A program made the position numbers and the translations under genes. This document shows positions 34,207 to 46,240 of a stretch of DNA of 64,000 bases, in pieces. Every line of letters begins with the position of its first letter. Position 1 is the stretch's first letter. The DNA comes from Ceratothoa steindachneri (lineage: Eukaryota; Arthropoda; Malacostraca; Isopoda; Cymothoidae), in contig OZ018318.1 in the NCBI GenBank assembly GCA_963969495.1, positions 100,245,141-100,309,140 on the forward strand, written 5' to 3'. The notes beneath the pieces are model-generated. The model searched no databases, was not told the DNA's origin, and saw nothing but the letters and a program-made list of their open reading frames with translations.

Positions 34207-37200
34207 GGAATGTGGTGGCTATCTCTTGGACAAGGAAATCCCAGCAGTTCAGGCTACCGATCTTTCTCATTTCACTAGGCTAAGGATTTGATCCTGGCGC
34301 GCCAGGCGCTGCCTGGGACGTCTTGTCTTAGTCCTAAGAACAAGGTCATTTCCGCGCCCATTAGGGTTTACACCCACCTTCGACTACCCCCACCCCCTCC
34401 CTCAGCGTGACCGTTTCCTGTAAGGCGAAACCACCGCGCGCCCCCACGAGTCCTTAGATTTACAGGAGGCTACACCCCTAAAGGTGATCGTGAGGCCGTA
34501 TTCCGGGGTTCCTAAAGTTGCCTCCCTCAATGGAGGACAGCACCAAAGAAGTTTTGACACCCTACGCCTTCATCCAAGGCTCGGAGACGGTGGATCGTCC
34601 ATACGAGGGACCTCCGCCTTCAAATAGCCCCGCCTGCCAAAGGTTTCGAGCCGGAGAGGGGAAAAGACTCATAGCGAGCCAAACCTCCCCCGATAAGTCC
34701 TCGAAGGCGACAACGCCTTTTTCGGCCAACAGCACCCAGAGTTCTACCTCCGGGAAGCGTACGGCAATTCCCGTGATGGTATTCTCTTCGAAAGGTCAGT
34801 TCAGCTGCGTACATTCCACTGTCAGCCGAATTCGACGCGGGGGACTTCCGCGGCATAGTGGCACGCTTGCCGAGGCCATTTTTACTGCTTGGGGATTTGA
34901 ACGGTAGACATCCTTCTGGGGAGACTTCTCGATCAATCCCAGGGGTCAGGCCCTTGCCGACCTGATCGACGAGCTGGAGATAGGTGTCCTAATTGTGAAT
35001 GAGTTTAGGCATCACCACCAGAGAACCATTTCATTTACCTCTTCTGATTTATCCCTGTGCTCACCGGATGCACAACCTGATTTGGGATGGGAAGTAGCCG
35101 ATGATCCCCATGGTTGTGATCACTTTCCCATTCAAATATTACTTTCTGGACCTCTGCCGCCTGAGATAACATCCCTCCTCCCCCTGTTGGTGCTTGTGCG
35201 GTGATCCGCATTTCAGGAAATGACTGATTTTTTTGTCCCTTTCAAGGAGTTTAGGTTGGTGGATGAGGCCGTAAAGTTCTTCTCCAGCAACCTCATCGCC
35301 GTGGGCATAACTACTATTTCTAGAACGTCTGGCAGTTTTGCATGAAGACCGCTTCCGTGCTGGTTAGCCGATTGTGAGATGGCCTTTAAACGGAAGCGTT
35401 ATGCCTACATTTGCTATAAGCGCCGCCCGAACGATTTCACTGTCGGTGAATTTCGTTGTTCTAGGGCTATGTTTCGGTATATTTCGAAGCACGCGTACAC
35501 TTCTTCCTAACGGGCATAAGTGTTTTCACTTGACGGGAAGACCTCTCTAGCAGAGATGTGGAATTGAGTCAAAATGATTCAGGGGGAAATTCTCGCAGGA
35601 CCCCCTCCCGTTCTCATGAGAATGTGACCGCAATCTTGGACCCCGCGTCCATGGCGGACTCATTCGCGACCGCTTTCTCGGTATTCTCTAGCCGGGATGC
35701 TGCTCCGCCAGCATTCAATGGGCGTCGTGATGTCACGGAAGGCCACCAACTGGACTTTAGCTCCAGAAGCGGAGAACCCTTCAACGACAGGTTTACATTG
35801 AATGAGTTGCGTTTCGCTCTCGCTTCGTGCGCGGACACCGACCCTGGTCCTGACAATGTCCCGTACACCATGCTTTGACACCTGAGTGTGCGAGGAATTG
35901 CTTTTCTGTTAGATTTGTTCGACATGATCTAGGTAGAGGGTATCCTCCCAGATTCTTGGCAAATGTCTACTGTGCTCGCTTTTCGCGAACCGGGGAGAGA
36001 TCATTCTACTCCGGCCGGTTTCCACCCAATCTTTCTAACCTCCTCAGTATGCAAGTCGATAGAAAAATTGGTAAATGTTAGATTAGCTTTTTTACTGCAC
36101 AGTAGAGGCCCCATCTCTTCTGCTCAATGTGGCTTCCTCAAGTTACACTCCTCGTCGGCTGTTCTGCTTCGACTTGAAAATGCCCTCTCGAGGCCTTCCC
36201 ACATAGACAGCACTACACCACTGTTATTTTCGATCTGGAGAAGTCATATGATACCGCATAGCGATACAGTATCATGGAGACTCCACACGATGGGGCGATG
36301 AGTTTTTGCGAGAACCACAATTCCGCGTACGGGTGAGGCGAGTCCTGTCCGGCCCAATGGTGCAGAAGGAGGGTTTTCCTCAGCGAATTGCCCTAAGTGC
36401 CACAATCTTTACCATGAACATCAATGGTATCACATCGGTGCTGCCGGAAGATGTTCTAGCTATGCTATAATTGGACGGTCTTTCGATCTCTTTTAGTGCT
36501 ACCCAAATACCGCTTTTGGAGCGTCGTCTCAATCATGCATTGAACCGCATCTCTCGCAATGCCGAAGCGCATAGGTTTGGGTTTTCCAAGGCCAAGATTA
36601 AGGTAGTGCTCTTCTACAGCTATCCAGGTCTTCAGCTCGACCTGGATTCGACCCGCTCTCCTCCTAGTGACCGGTGCCTTCCGCACGTCCCCCATTCAGA
36701 GCCTACTTGTCGATGCTGATGAGATGTCACTCGTTCTGCGTCGTGCACAGTGCATGATGCGCCTGTACCGCGAGCCCGGCGCCCCTCTCATTCGCCAACG
36801 GCTTTCACTGCATCTGAGGCTGATCTCGATGTTACCTATGCCGCTGACTGAAGCCAGTCATACCCAAAAGTGTTTAGGGCTTGGAAACTCCGAGAGCTCA
36901 GTGTAGCTCGGGCCCGTGGTGTCTCTGGCTCTACCCAGGATACCACCCTGGAGGGTACACCTTTGACTATTTATCGCAACGCCTCTGCTACCAAAGCTTC
37001 CAAAGCGCTGGGAGTATTGCGTTGTCTAATTTGGACAACATTTCGTGTAGACGAATGGCTGCAAGTCCCAGTATGGGGTCATGAGATACAACCGAGTGGA
37101 ACTTAAAGTTGCGTGCCATTGCGCCGCGACTGTTGTCCCCCAGACTTCACCACATTCTCGTTGAATGCTCCAGTCTGGGCGATCCTTGCGCACGCTACCT

Positions 37201-37440
37201 GGGATCGCTACCGCTTATCCCTTGTACACGGGACGGGTTCGTGTACACATACTTGTGGATTGTCTGACTTTTTAGAGGAGGCTGGCCTCCTTCATTTTAT
37301 TTGACTCTCTGTGTGGTAGTTTGCATGTTCCTGCGTCGGGGGGGGGGCTTCTCTCCGACGCCCCAACGTGCTTCGTTCTCGTTTATCTTATTGTTTTTTT
37401 ATCTCTTTTTTTTTGAGGGCGAATTTAAAAACAAAACAAG
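34207..37440 (+). pseudogene. LINE D1: 5'-truncated, heavily decayed copy
   Basis: The copy starts inside the third zinc knuckle of ORF1 (AATGTGGTGGCTATCTCTTGG corresponds to 41972 onward in D2). The endonuclease GDLNGRHP is at about 34893, followed by FTSSDLSLCSPDAQPD and DDPHGCDHFP. The RT N-terminal part absent from D2 is present here (about 35640-35880: LNELRFALASCADTDPGPDN), followed by a frame with YPPRFLANV and the DLEKSYDT-like block near 36230. The RT palm is followed by a deleted RNase H and the C-terminal HILVECSSLGDPCARYL near 37150. Stops and shifts are very frequent. Confidence 0.8.
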
Positions 37441-37458
37441 CCCTCCAGGTTTTATCTC

Positions 37459-37489
37459 ACCCTATAACATATATTGGATGTTATAGGGT
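37459..37489. repeat. 12-bp perfect palindrome with 7-bp loop
   Basis: ACCCTATAACAT (37459-37470) and ATGTTATAGGGT (37478-37489) are exact inverse copies. It lies just past LINE D1. It could be a small hairpin or the remnant of an inverted-repeat element. Confidence 0.7.
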
Positions 37490-38225
37490 ATTTGTGTAGA
37501 TGTTTTATGGATATTTTTTATCTCGATTTATAGCGCAATAACAGCGAGGCTGCATCACGCTGGAGTTCTTAATGAGAGATTTGTACAGAAAGTAGTGTAG
37601 GGAGACGAAGAGTAAAGGGTGTAACTATATAGCATCAGGTCCTCCTGCAGTCATTGCTGGAAGGAGGCAAAACTTTGGCCACTAGGGCCCGGGTGGGAGC
37701 TGCTGTTCGAAGAGGAAATTCTCAAGTTTTATTTTATTTTTTAAATTAATGTAGTGATTGATAAGAAAGCAAGGATGTTTGGTGGAAGCTGTGACGTGTC
37801 GAACTGTATTGAAGGCAAAAGAAATGTAACGGAGCTAAATAAATCAAAGAGTGCTTTTCATTTTATCCTCAGACTGTTCAAGATAAGCCTCATTTTTCGT
37901 GATCATTTAAAGATGATTTGGGGGAGGGGAGGGAGAGGGGCACTCGATATATTAGCAAACCAGAGTCTGGAAGACGACGGCTGTAGAAATATTTAACGAG
38001 TTTAGATACCAATCGATCACAATGCTGTTGTTAGGGATCTTTTTACTGAAGATTAGGCATCATTTAGCTGAAGATTAGCGACCAGTTGACTCAGTTTTGC
38101 GATCATTTGACTGAAGATTTTGGAACAGTAGAGTGTAGATTAGGGATCATTTTATTGGCTATTACGGATCATTTGACTGAGGATTATCGGGTAGCGAGGT
38201 AGAATAGTCATTAAGCTTATTTATT
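37490..38225. other. Non-coding stretch with a short degenerate ~24-bp repeat
   Basis: No recognisable gene. From about 38020 to 38200 a phrase of the type GATCATTTGACTGAAGATTA recurs six or seven times with high divergence, a small minisatellite preceding the 51-bp array. Confidence 0.5.
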
Positions 38226-39400
38226 GCTATTTTCGTGCCAGAATTGTAATATTTTATCTTTTACTTTCACGTTTAGTACATTTTTCGCGCCAGGATTGTA
38301 ATATTTTGTCCCGTAATTAAAGTTTAGTACAATTCTCGCACCAGGATTGTAATATTTTGTCCTTTAATTCACGTTTAGTAAAATTTTCGCGCCAGGATTG
38401 TAATATTTTATTCTTTGATTCATCTTTAGTACAATTTTTGCGCCAGGATTGTAATGTATTGTCCTTTATTTCACGTTAATACACTTTTCGTGTAAGGCTT
38501 GTAATATTTTGTCGTTTAATTCCTGTTTAGTACAATTTCCGCACAGGATTGTAATATTTTGACCATTAATTCATGTTTAGTACATTTTTCGTGCTAGGAT
38601 TTATATTTTGTCTTTTAATTCACGTTTAGTACAATTTTCGCACCGGGATGTAATATTTTATCCTTCAATTCACGTTTACTACATTTTTCGCGCTATGATG
38701 TAATATTTTGTCCTCTAATTCACGTTTAGTACAATTTTCCCGTCAGGATGTAATATTTTGTCCTTTAATTCACGTTTAGTACAATTTTCGCTCCAGGGTT
38801 ATAATAGTTTGTCCTTTAATTCAGATTTAGTACAATTCTCGCACCAAGATTGTAATATTTTGCCCTTTGATTCACGTTTACTGCAGTTTTCGCGGAAGGA
38901 TTGTAAAATTTTTGTCCTTTAATTCATATTTAGTACAATTTTCGCTCCAGGATTGTAATGTTTTGCACTTTCATTCACGCTTAGTACATTTTTCGCACCA
39001 GAATTATAATCTTTTGTCCATTACTTCAGGTTTAGTACAAGTTTCGTGCCAGGATTGTAATATTTTGTCCTTTAATTCACGTTTAGTGCATTTTCGTGCC
39101 AAATTGTAATGTTTTGTCCTTTAATTCTCCTTTAGTACATTTTTACTCTCATGATTGTAGTATTTTGTCCTTTAATTCACGTTTAGTACAATTCTCGCGC
39201 CAAGATTGTAATATTTTGTCCTTTAATTCACGTTTAGTACATTTTTCGTTACAAGATTTTAATATTTTGTCTTTTAACTCACGTTCAGTACAATTTTCGT
39301 GCCATAATTGTAGTATGTTATCCTTTAATTCACGTTTAGTGCATTTTTCCTAGGATTGCAATATTTTGTCCTTTAATTCACGTTTCCTACCTTTTTCGCG
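38225..39400. repeat. 51-bp satellite array
   Basis: About 23 units of 51 bp. The unit is TTTAGTACAATTTTCGCGCC, AGGATTGTAATATTTTGTCC, TTTAATTCACG. Since 51 is 17 codons, runs stay open and give a 17-residue repeat containing SFNSRLVQFSRQDCNIL; two frames of 80-85 codons result and are not regarded as genes. Confidence 0.93.
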
Positions 39401-39849
39401 ATGCCCTCGATAAACTTTTGTTTTATAGCGACTCTCAAATCTAATAATCCACTGTGTTATGTACATTACAGTCTCTATCCCCCAAATGATTTTTGTTTTC
39501 AACACAGGCTTATCTGAATGATAATAGGCCCAAATTTATTATCAAGAAGGATTGTCGCTTTAAAACCTAGATTGTAATATGATGGGTATTTGCTCAAGTT
39601 TATCGTGAGAAGTGCGAAAGATTTATTGAATGTGAATTAAATGATAATATATTATAATTATGGCAAGAATGAGGTAAAACGAAGCAGATTAATGTGATGG
39701 AAAAGAGAGATTAATTTGTCACAAAGCAAATACATTCGATAATGTATTTGTTCTAAAGTTTTGTTCACAAGATTTTCAGTGCATATCCATAGTATTATAC
39801 TGAGGAATGCAAATTTTTTACAGTTTGAATTTTAGTTTGTGAGTCACCT
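39401..39849. other. AT-rich DNA between the 51-bp satellite and LINE D2
   Basis: No coding similarity, repeat or hairpin is apparent. Confidence 0.4.
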
Positions 39850-40199
39850 TGTTGGCATCCGACTGTCTCGGAAACAATGGAGATTGCGCCATGGCGGTGA
39901 ACACTGTAGTGACCTCTCCAGGGCGCCTGTATTTCTCCCCTACTTCCTCACTTCCCCTACAACCTCTCCCACAACTTTCTCTGGTCGACCTCTAATTTCA
40001 CAGGGTAGATGCTGACCTTCTTCTCAGCTAACTATCCCGGATCGGGGCTGAGGGGGGAGGGAACAATGTTCCCTAACCTCTGAGCTCCGGTTTGAGATGG
40101 TGGGTTTTTAACAACCTGCTTCAGCCCCACCCATACCTTCCTCACATCCCTTTTCCTTCTCACTATACTACCTTCTTTTTACGCCGTGCCTAAGGTGGA

Positions 40200-42720
40200 G
40201 CCGCCAGGTCACCAGGCAGAGCGGGCCACTGCGAGGGGGTGATTAGTGTTTGCTTCCCGTAAAGAAAAATGGGGTCACCATGCCCAATGATGAGAAAATT
40301 AAATATCTTCCCTCAATTTCCCCTCGTCTATCGTCGGAGCCGCCCTCGGGCAGCTCCACAGAAAAAAATGGCGGTTCCCTCCCCCTTGTGCTCTCGCAGG
40401 AGACCCTCCAAATCTCTCTAACCGGAGAGAAGTCTTACTCCTCTCCTTCGCCAACGGGTGTAGGGGATTCCCCCTCACCCCGTTGTCTGGAGGTGCCTTC
40501 GGGCATCTCCCTCTTTCCAGCGGCAGTCCCCCCTTTACTTTCCAAGGGGACTTCCAAGAAAGCCAGCAGGCAGTCCATAGCCGACCGCTCCACATTGAAG
40601 CGGCTTGGTAGGGCAAAACCCCTTAGGGGGGAGAGGGAAGCCAGGCCCCATCGGTCGCTTCACTCAAAAGACCTGCTGGCTAGAATATTAAACCTAGCGG
40701 GGGTCAAAGCCTGTGCCTCCCCAGACTCGATTTGTGACACCACTGCTAATGGGACCTGTCATGTCCTGGGGGAGGGGGGAACTCGAGCCCCCCACCCCCA
40801 CCCTTTGAGATAGACATGGTCCTTGAGGCAACCCATCCTCCGATGGTAGGGCCTTTCAGAGGAGCAAATCTGGGCTCGGCGCCAAGCACCGAACTCTAGT
40901 CCGCCCTTATGAAAGTTCATCCTCAAGCGGCTAGGGTTTCCAAGGCAGTACAAGGAGGTGAGGGATCTCCTCCTCCGACCGGTGCCCCTGCGACTGCCAG
41001 GACCTTCTCCATCTCGGAGAAGGACCTTGCTAATGTCGGTCCATCCGGCCTGGGGGCTCCTGCCGGCGGAGGGGAGAAGCGGGTTAATTCCCTGTTCCCC
41101 TCTCTTAAAAAGAAAAAAACAAATAAAAGACTCGGGACTCCTCTCCATCCGCAGGGGCTGCGGGGACAGATGAGCTTGCTGCCACTTCGGTGAGCGACCA
41201 AGCCAAGATCGGCACATCCGGCCCCTCTGCCTCCCCGGGAGCAGAGCCCCTGACTAAGACCAAAAGTGCTAGTGCGGAGAATGGAGCCCCTCATTCAAAG
41301 AGTACCCGGCGTTTTCGAGCCCGCTGGCTTCAAACGCTCAATCGTTATTCACTCCACTGATGGCAGTGGCACCATGTTAGCTAAGGGCAACATGATCCAT
41401 CAGAGGAGAGCTTTAGCTAGTCTGATTAGTAGAGAGCCGAAGGTGACCCGTTTCTCGGACGGGAGCCTATTGGCGAATGCTTCGAATCCCTCCGAGGCGG
41501 CCATGACTAGTACCCTTCGGATACTTGATGGCACGCCTGTGAGTGTGACGTCGCACTCTGCAATGAACTTCGTTAAAGGAGTAGTTTATGCGAGGGAACT
41601 CGTGGACTACTCCATATAGGACATCACCTTAGAGCTGGCCGTCCATGGGGCGGTCAAGTTCGAACGTGTGATGAGAAAATAGGGAGGGGCCTCGAGACCC
41701 ACCCCTACACTCTTCGTCACATTCGACAGTGACAGGCACCCTGAGACGGTGCGTGCCGGTTGGTATCGCTACCACGTGAAGGCATTCGTGCCACTTCCCC
41801 GGAGGTGCTATTACTGTCACTGCTTCGGCCATACGAATCGCTCCTGTTGACGTGCAAAGTCGGGGTTACCCGAAACCTGTGTAAGTTGCTCCAAATCCAA
41901 ACACGATAAGTTCAAATTGTGTGTGGCCAAGTGTGTCAATTGCGGAGAGCCGCACCCCGCTTCTTCGAAGCAATGTGGTGCATATCTCCTTGAGAAGGAA
42001 ATCCTGGCTGTTCAGGCTCAAAATCGTCTCTCATTTCGCGAAGCTACGGACTTGGTCCTTGCGTGCTCAGCGCTACCCGGGACGTCCTATTCCTCATTGT
42101 TGAAAAAGACACCCTTTGCTCCTGTCCCCTCCAGGCCTACGAGTACGGTCGTTTCCGCGCCCATTCGAAACCCTTCTACGGCTTCTACCTTACCCGGGTG
42201 CTCCCCTGGTAAAGCTGGTGGCACAAAGGGCCCACACCCAACTCCGGCTAAAACCAGGGCTCCCCCCCCCACCTTTCCCCAGCGTTACCGTTTCAGGTAA
42301 GGCGAAACGGCCACGCGCCTCCACCGAGTCGTTAGACTCACAGGAGGCAACAGTCCTGAAGTTGGTCGCCAGGCTATCTTCCGAGGGTTCTAAAGCTGCC
42401 CCCCGAAAGGAGGTCAGCAACAAAGGAGCTTTACCACCTTCGCCCACGCCAAGTGGTGGACCTGGTGGCTCGTAGACAGTGGATCCTCGAAAAGAGGGCC
42501 CCCCCGCTTCCGAAACCGCAACGCCCGCTTATGGTTTCGAGGCGGAGGGAGGAAAAGACTCGCATGGCGAGCCCAACCATACCCAATAAGTCCTCGAAGG
42601 CGACAGCGTCTTCAGCGCATTGTCCGGCCAATAGCGCCCGGGGTTCTGTATCCGGGAAGCGTACGGCCATTCTCGTGAGGGTCTTCTCTTCGAAGAGGAA
42701 CCTCGCGTCTCCTCCGAGCT
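40200..42720 (+). pseudogene. LINE D2 ORF1 (gag with zinc knuckles), broken
   Basis: The N-terminal disordered part, rich in Ser/Pro, is open at 40250-40813. The conserved gag core follows from 41266: GVFEPAGFKRSIVIHSTDGS, ALASLISREPKVTRFSDGS, GTPVSVTSHSAMNFVKGVVY. After two stops comes TLFVTFDSDRHPETVRAGWY, then the knuckles RCYYCHCFGHTNRSC (about 41810-41848), CVSCSKSKHDKFKLC and CVNCGEPHPASSKQC, and the typical EKEILAVQAQ stretch after them. A Pro/Ser-rich C-terminal part runs to about 42720. It is the RNA-binding structural protein of the element; at least four stops or shifts break it. Confidence 0.83.
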
Positions 42721-42724
42721 AGGC

Positions 42725-45650
42725 ATGGAGGGCATATTCCTTCAATGGAATTGCCGCGGACTCGGGCTAACTGGGAGGAGTTGCGGATGCTCGTCTCCTC
42801 CAGTTCCCCGTTAGCTATCTTTTTGCAGAAGACCATGCTGAGGGCATGACCCCTGCCCATCCTCCCGGAGTATAAGGGTTTTGCGACCCCACCAAAACGG
42901 GATGGGGCCGGGCTGAAGGATGTGCGATTTACACCCGGCATGATGTCTCCGTTCTTCGCTTTAGCTAGCACCTTTCAGGCAGTAGCTGTGCAGCTTCACC
43001 TTGATAGGAGGTATACTGTTATTTCCGCGTACAAAACACTGTCAGCAGACTTTGACAGAGGGACTTCCACCGCGTCGTGGCACGGTTGCCGAGGCCCCTT
43101 CTCTTGCTTGGAGATCTAAACGGTAGACACCCCCTCTTGGGTGATTACTCGATTAATCCCTGGGTTCAAGTCCTTGCCGATCTGATCGACGAGCTTGAGA
43201 TGGGTGTCCTAAATGTGGATGAGTTTACGCATCAATGCCCGAGAATCGCTTCATTTTCCTGGTTCGATCTATCTTTGTGCTCTCCGCATACACAGCCCGA
43301 CTTTGATTGGGGAGTGGTCGATGACCCCCATGGTAGTGATCACTTTCCGAATCAAATATCATTTTCTGGACCACTGCCGCCCGAGAGCCCGCCCCGGTGG
43401 TGCTTAGCACGGGCGCGGTGGTCTGCATTTCAGGAAATGACCGGATTCTGTATCTTAGTCGAGGAATTTAGGTCTCTAGATGAGGCCGTTGAGTTCTTCT
43501 CCGGCAACCTCATCGTCTCTGGCCTAGCTACTATTCCTAGAAGGTCTGGCCGTTTGTCACGCCGACCACTCCCGTGGTGGTCAGCCGAGTGTGAGACGGT
43601 CCTCAAGCAGAAGCACTATGCCTACATGTATAAGCGCCGCCCGAACGATTTCACTGTCGATAAATTTCGTCGGGCTAGGGCTAGGTTCCGGTATAGTTCG
43701 AAGCACGCCAGCCCCTCTTCTTGGCGGGCATACGTGTCTTCACTTAATGGGAAAGACCCCTCCAGCAGAGGTGTTGAAGCGAGTCAAAAGGATTCGGGGC
43801 AAATTCTCGCAGGATTCCCGCGTCCCGATCTGGAAAAGGCCTATAATACCGCATGGCGATACAGTATCATGGAGACTCTATACGATGGGGGCGAAGGGTC
43901 GCCTCCCAATCTTTATATCTGGATTTTTGCGAGATCGTCGATTCCGCGTACGGGGGGGGGATCTTTAGGGCCCAATGGAGCAGGAAGAGGGTGTTCCGCA
44001 GGGAAGTGTCCTCAGTGTCACACTCTTTGCCCTGAGCATCAACGGCATCACCTCGGTGCTGCCGGAAGATGTTCTCGCTACGCTCTACGTGGACGACCTT
44101 TCGAACTCTTTTGGTGCGGTTCAGATGCCAACTCTGGAGCGTCGACTCGAACAGGCATTGAACCGCGTCTCTTGCTCTCCCGAAGCGCAGAGGTTTCAGT
44201 TTTCCTTGGCCAAGACTAAGGTGGTGCACTTCTGCCACCATCCACGGCTCCACCCTGACCCAGACTTGTTTCTTAATGGGGTACGCCTGTAAGTGGTAGA
44301 CTCTCACCATTTCCTTGGTCTTGTATTTGGCCGACGCCTCACCTGGGAGGCTCATATTCGCAGCCTTAGGGTCTCTTGTACCCGCGCCATGGATATTCTC
44401 CTTTCCGTGACGTTCAGCGCTTGGAGCGCTGATAGGGCTACTACCTTACTTTTTTATCGATCCTTTGTTCGTTCGAAGCTGACTACGGATGCGAGTTTTA
44501 TGAATCCGCAGCCGAGCATGTATTGCGGAAGGTGGACTCGATCTATCACACCGGCCTTCGCTTGGCGACCGGTGCTTTCCGCACTTCCTTCATTGATAGC
44601 AGCCTACTAGTCGATGCTAGAGTGATGCCACTCGCTCTACGCCGTGCAAAGTGCATTATTCGCATGTACGCCTGAGCCCGGCGCCTCCCTCACTCTCCAA
44701 CAGCTCTTATTGCATCTGCAGCTGATTTCGACGGTACCTATGCCACCGAAAGGTGCCAGTCATACCCTAAACCCTCTGAGCCTAAGGCTAGGAAACTCTT
44801 TCGAGAGCTAGGTATAGCTCTCGGGCCGGTGGCGCCCCTGGTTGTGCCCAGGAGGCTACCCTGGAGGGTACCACCTTTGGCTATTTGTCGCCACGCCTCT
44901 GCTCCCAAAGCTTGTGCAGCGCCGGAGTGTTGCGTTCGATCTTTTTGGAGCACACTTCGTGTCACGCTGGAACCGTGCCAGTGTATACGGATGGCTCCAA
45001 GTCCCAAGAGGGGGTTGGCTTCCACGTCGTATTCCCTCTGTTTGAAGTCAGTGTGGCATTGAAATATTTGCATCCCCTGGTTCGCGGTATCCGTAACTCC
45101 ACGATTTTGGCAATCCTGGCGGATGTGGAGATTATCTTCTGTTGCTTCCTGGACATCTAGGAATTGTGGGGAATGAGGACGCCAAAGGTTCCGCGAGGAC
45201 TGTACGACCTGACCATCGTTTCTCTCTTCTTCACACCGACTACCTAGCTAGAATACGGGCAGCTCTCCGGGTTGCTTGGCAAAGAAGATGTGAGACGGTC
45301 GAGGGTAACTGAAAGTTGCGTACCATTGCGCCGCTACTGGTCCCATGGACCTACTCCCCAATGCCGCGAAGGCTTCAAGTTGTTTTCTGTAGTCTTCGAA
45401 TTGGACTAACCCGCAGGACGCACCTCCATTTGATGGAGAGCTCGCCTGCGCCCTACTGTGAAGACTGCCTTGTCCTCCAGACTGTTCGGCACATTCTTGT
45501 TGAATGTTCCAGTCTGGTCGATCCTCGCGCACGTTACCTGTCCCGGTACCAGGATGGGCGGGATCGCTACCGGCTGTCCCTTGTACTCGGGACCAGTTGC
45601 TGCACATTGACTGGTGGACTTATCGACTTTTGGTAGGAAGCTGGTCTTCT
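42725..45650 (+). pseudogene. LINE D2 ORF2 (endonuclease-RT-RNase H), with internal deletion
   Basis: The ATG at 42725 gives MEGIFLQWNCRGLGLTG, the usual start of such ORF2 proteins. The endonuclease has LLLGDLNGRHPLLGD (about 43100), FSWFDLSLCSP and DDPHGSDHFP. A linker runs to about 43800, where the frame jumps directly into DLEKAYNTAWRYSIMETLYD (RT motif A), so RT fingers are deleted. EGVPQGSVLSVTLFALSING (B) and ATLYVDDLSNSF (C, YVDD intact) follow. RNase H: VYTDGSKSQEGVGFH near 44978 and PGHLGIVGNEDAKGSAR near 45145, with the usual catalytic aspartate present at TDGS. The C-terminal Cys/His block has CEDCLVLQTVRHILVECSS. Many frameshifts. Confidence 0.86.
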
Positions 45651-45851
45651 CCCCTTTATTTAATTTCTTTATGTTGTTTTTGTACGTCGCAAGTCCCTGC
45701 GCGAGGGGGGGGGCGGAGGCGGACCTTTCCCCGACGCTGGAGCTTGCTTCTTGCCTCTTACCTTCTTCCTCTTTTATTTTATTGTTGTTGTTTTTTATAT
45801 CATGTTGCTACTCGTATTTTAAAGTAGCCTAGTACTAGTCAGGGGTGATAC

Positions 45852-45880
45852 GGCGACTTATACCCAAGTAGGCAGTCGCC
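45852..45880 (+). promoter_or_regulatory. 3' UTR hairpin of LINE D2
   Basis: GGCGACT (45852-45858) pairs with AGTCGCC (45874-45880) over a 15-nt loop, about 45 bp before the A-rich end. It is probably an RT-recognition or terminal structure. Confidence 0.5.
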
Positions 45881-46069
45881 AGATGGGCTCTTAAAATTAA
45901 AAAAAATCTATATCTTGTCCAACTAAACCTATACTATGGACCTATGGACTCTGTCCCTTGCCAGCAACAGTTACCATTAAGCGAACTTCAAATGGTTATT
46001 GGTGCGAAACCGCTCATTAATCCGACGGTTGTTTTTTTTTAATATATTTGCTTTGAAACCATTCCTAGC

Positions 46070-46240
46070 TACTGTGCTAGGAATTGGGACGTTGGAGTGA
46101 GGAAGGGCATCCGCCCGTAGTCTCTGCCAAAACTTTAATGAACACGAGTCTTTTACCGAATGAAACGACTCGTCAAGAACGGCGACCCAGGGTAGGGAAA
46201 AGCCGAGATAAAAAGAATAATCGACATTCTTTTAAAATAT
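46070..46240 (+). mobile_element. RTE-like LINE 3' tail fragment
   Basis: GGACGTTGGAGTGAGGAAGG followed by GCATCCGCCCGTAG, then TCTGCCAAAAC and AAGAACGGCGACCCAGGG..AAAAGCCGAGA, resembles the 3' UTR of RTE/BovB-type LINEs, which is conserved across animals. No coding part is attached. It ends in an A-rich stretch without a clear target duplication. The open frame at 46084-46278 is part of this tail and is not a gene. Confidence 0.5.

Larger units (their letters stand above)
39850..45925 (+). mobile_element. LINE D2: I-group-like LINE with gag, endonuclease, RT and RNase H
   Basis: The most complete D-family copy. It has a 5' UTR (about 39850-40250), ORF1 gag with zinc knuckles, ORF2 with endonuclease, RT and RNase H, and a 3' UTR with a hairpin and an A-rich end (about 45925). 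The presence of RNase H together with a gag of this kind fits the I group of LINEs. An internal deletion of several hundred bases removed the RT fingers near 43815. The 5' boundary is an estimate from the change in base composition. Confidence 0.85.

Noticed and set aside
38867..39353. Two 80-85 codon frames in the 51-bp satellite
   Set aside because: Simple consequence of the 17-codon period; no further gene features.
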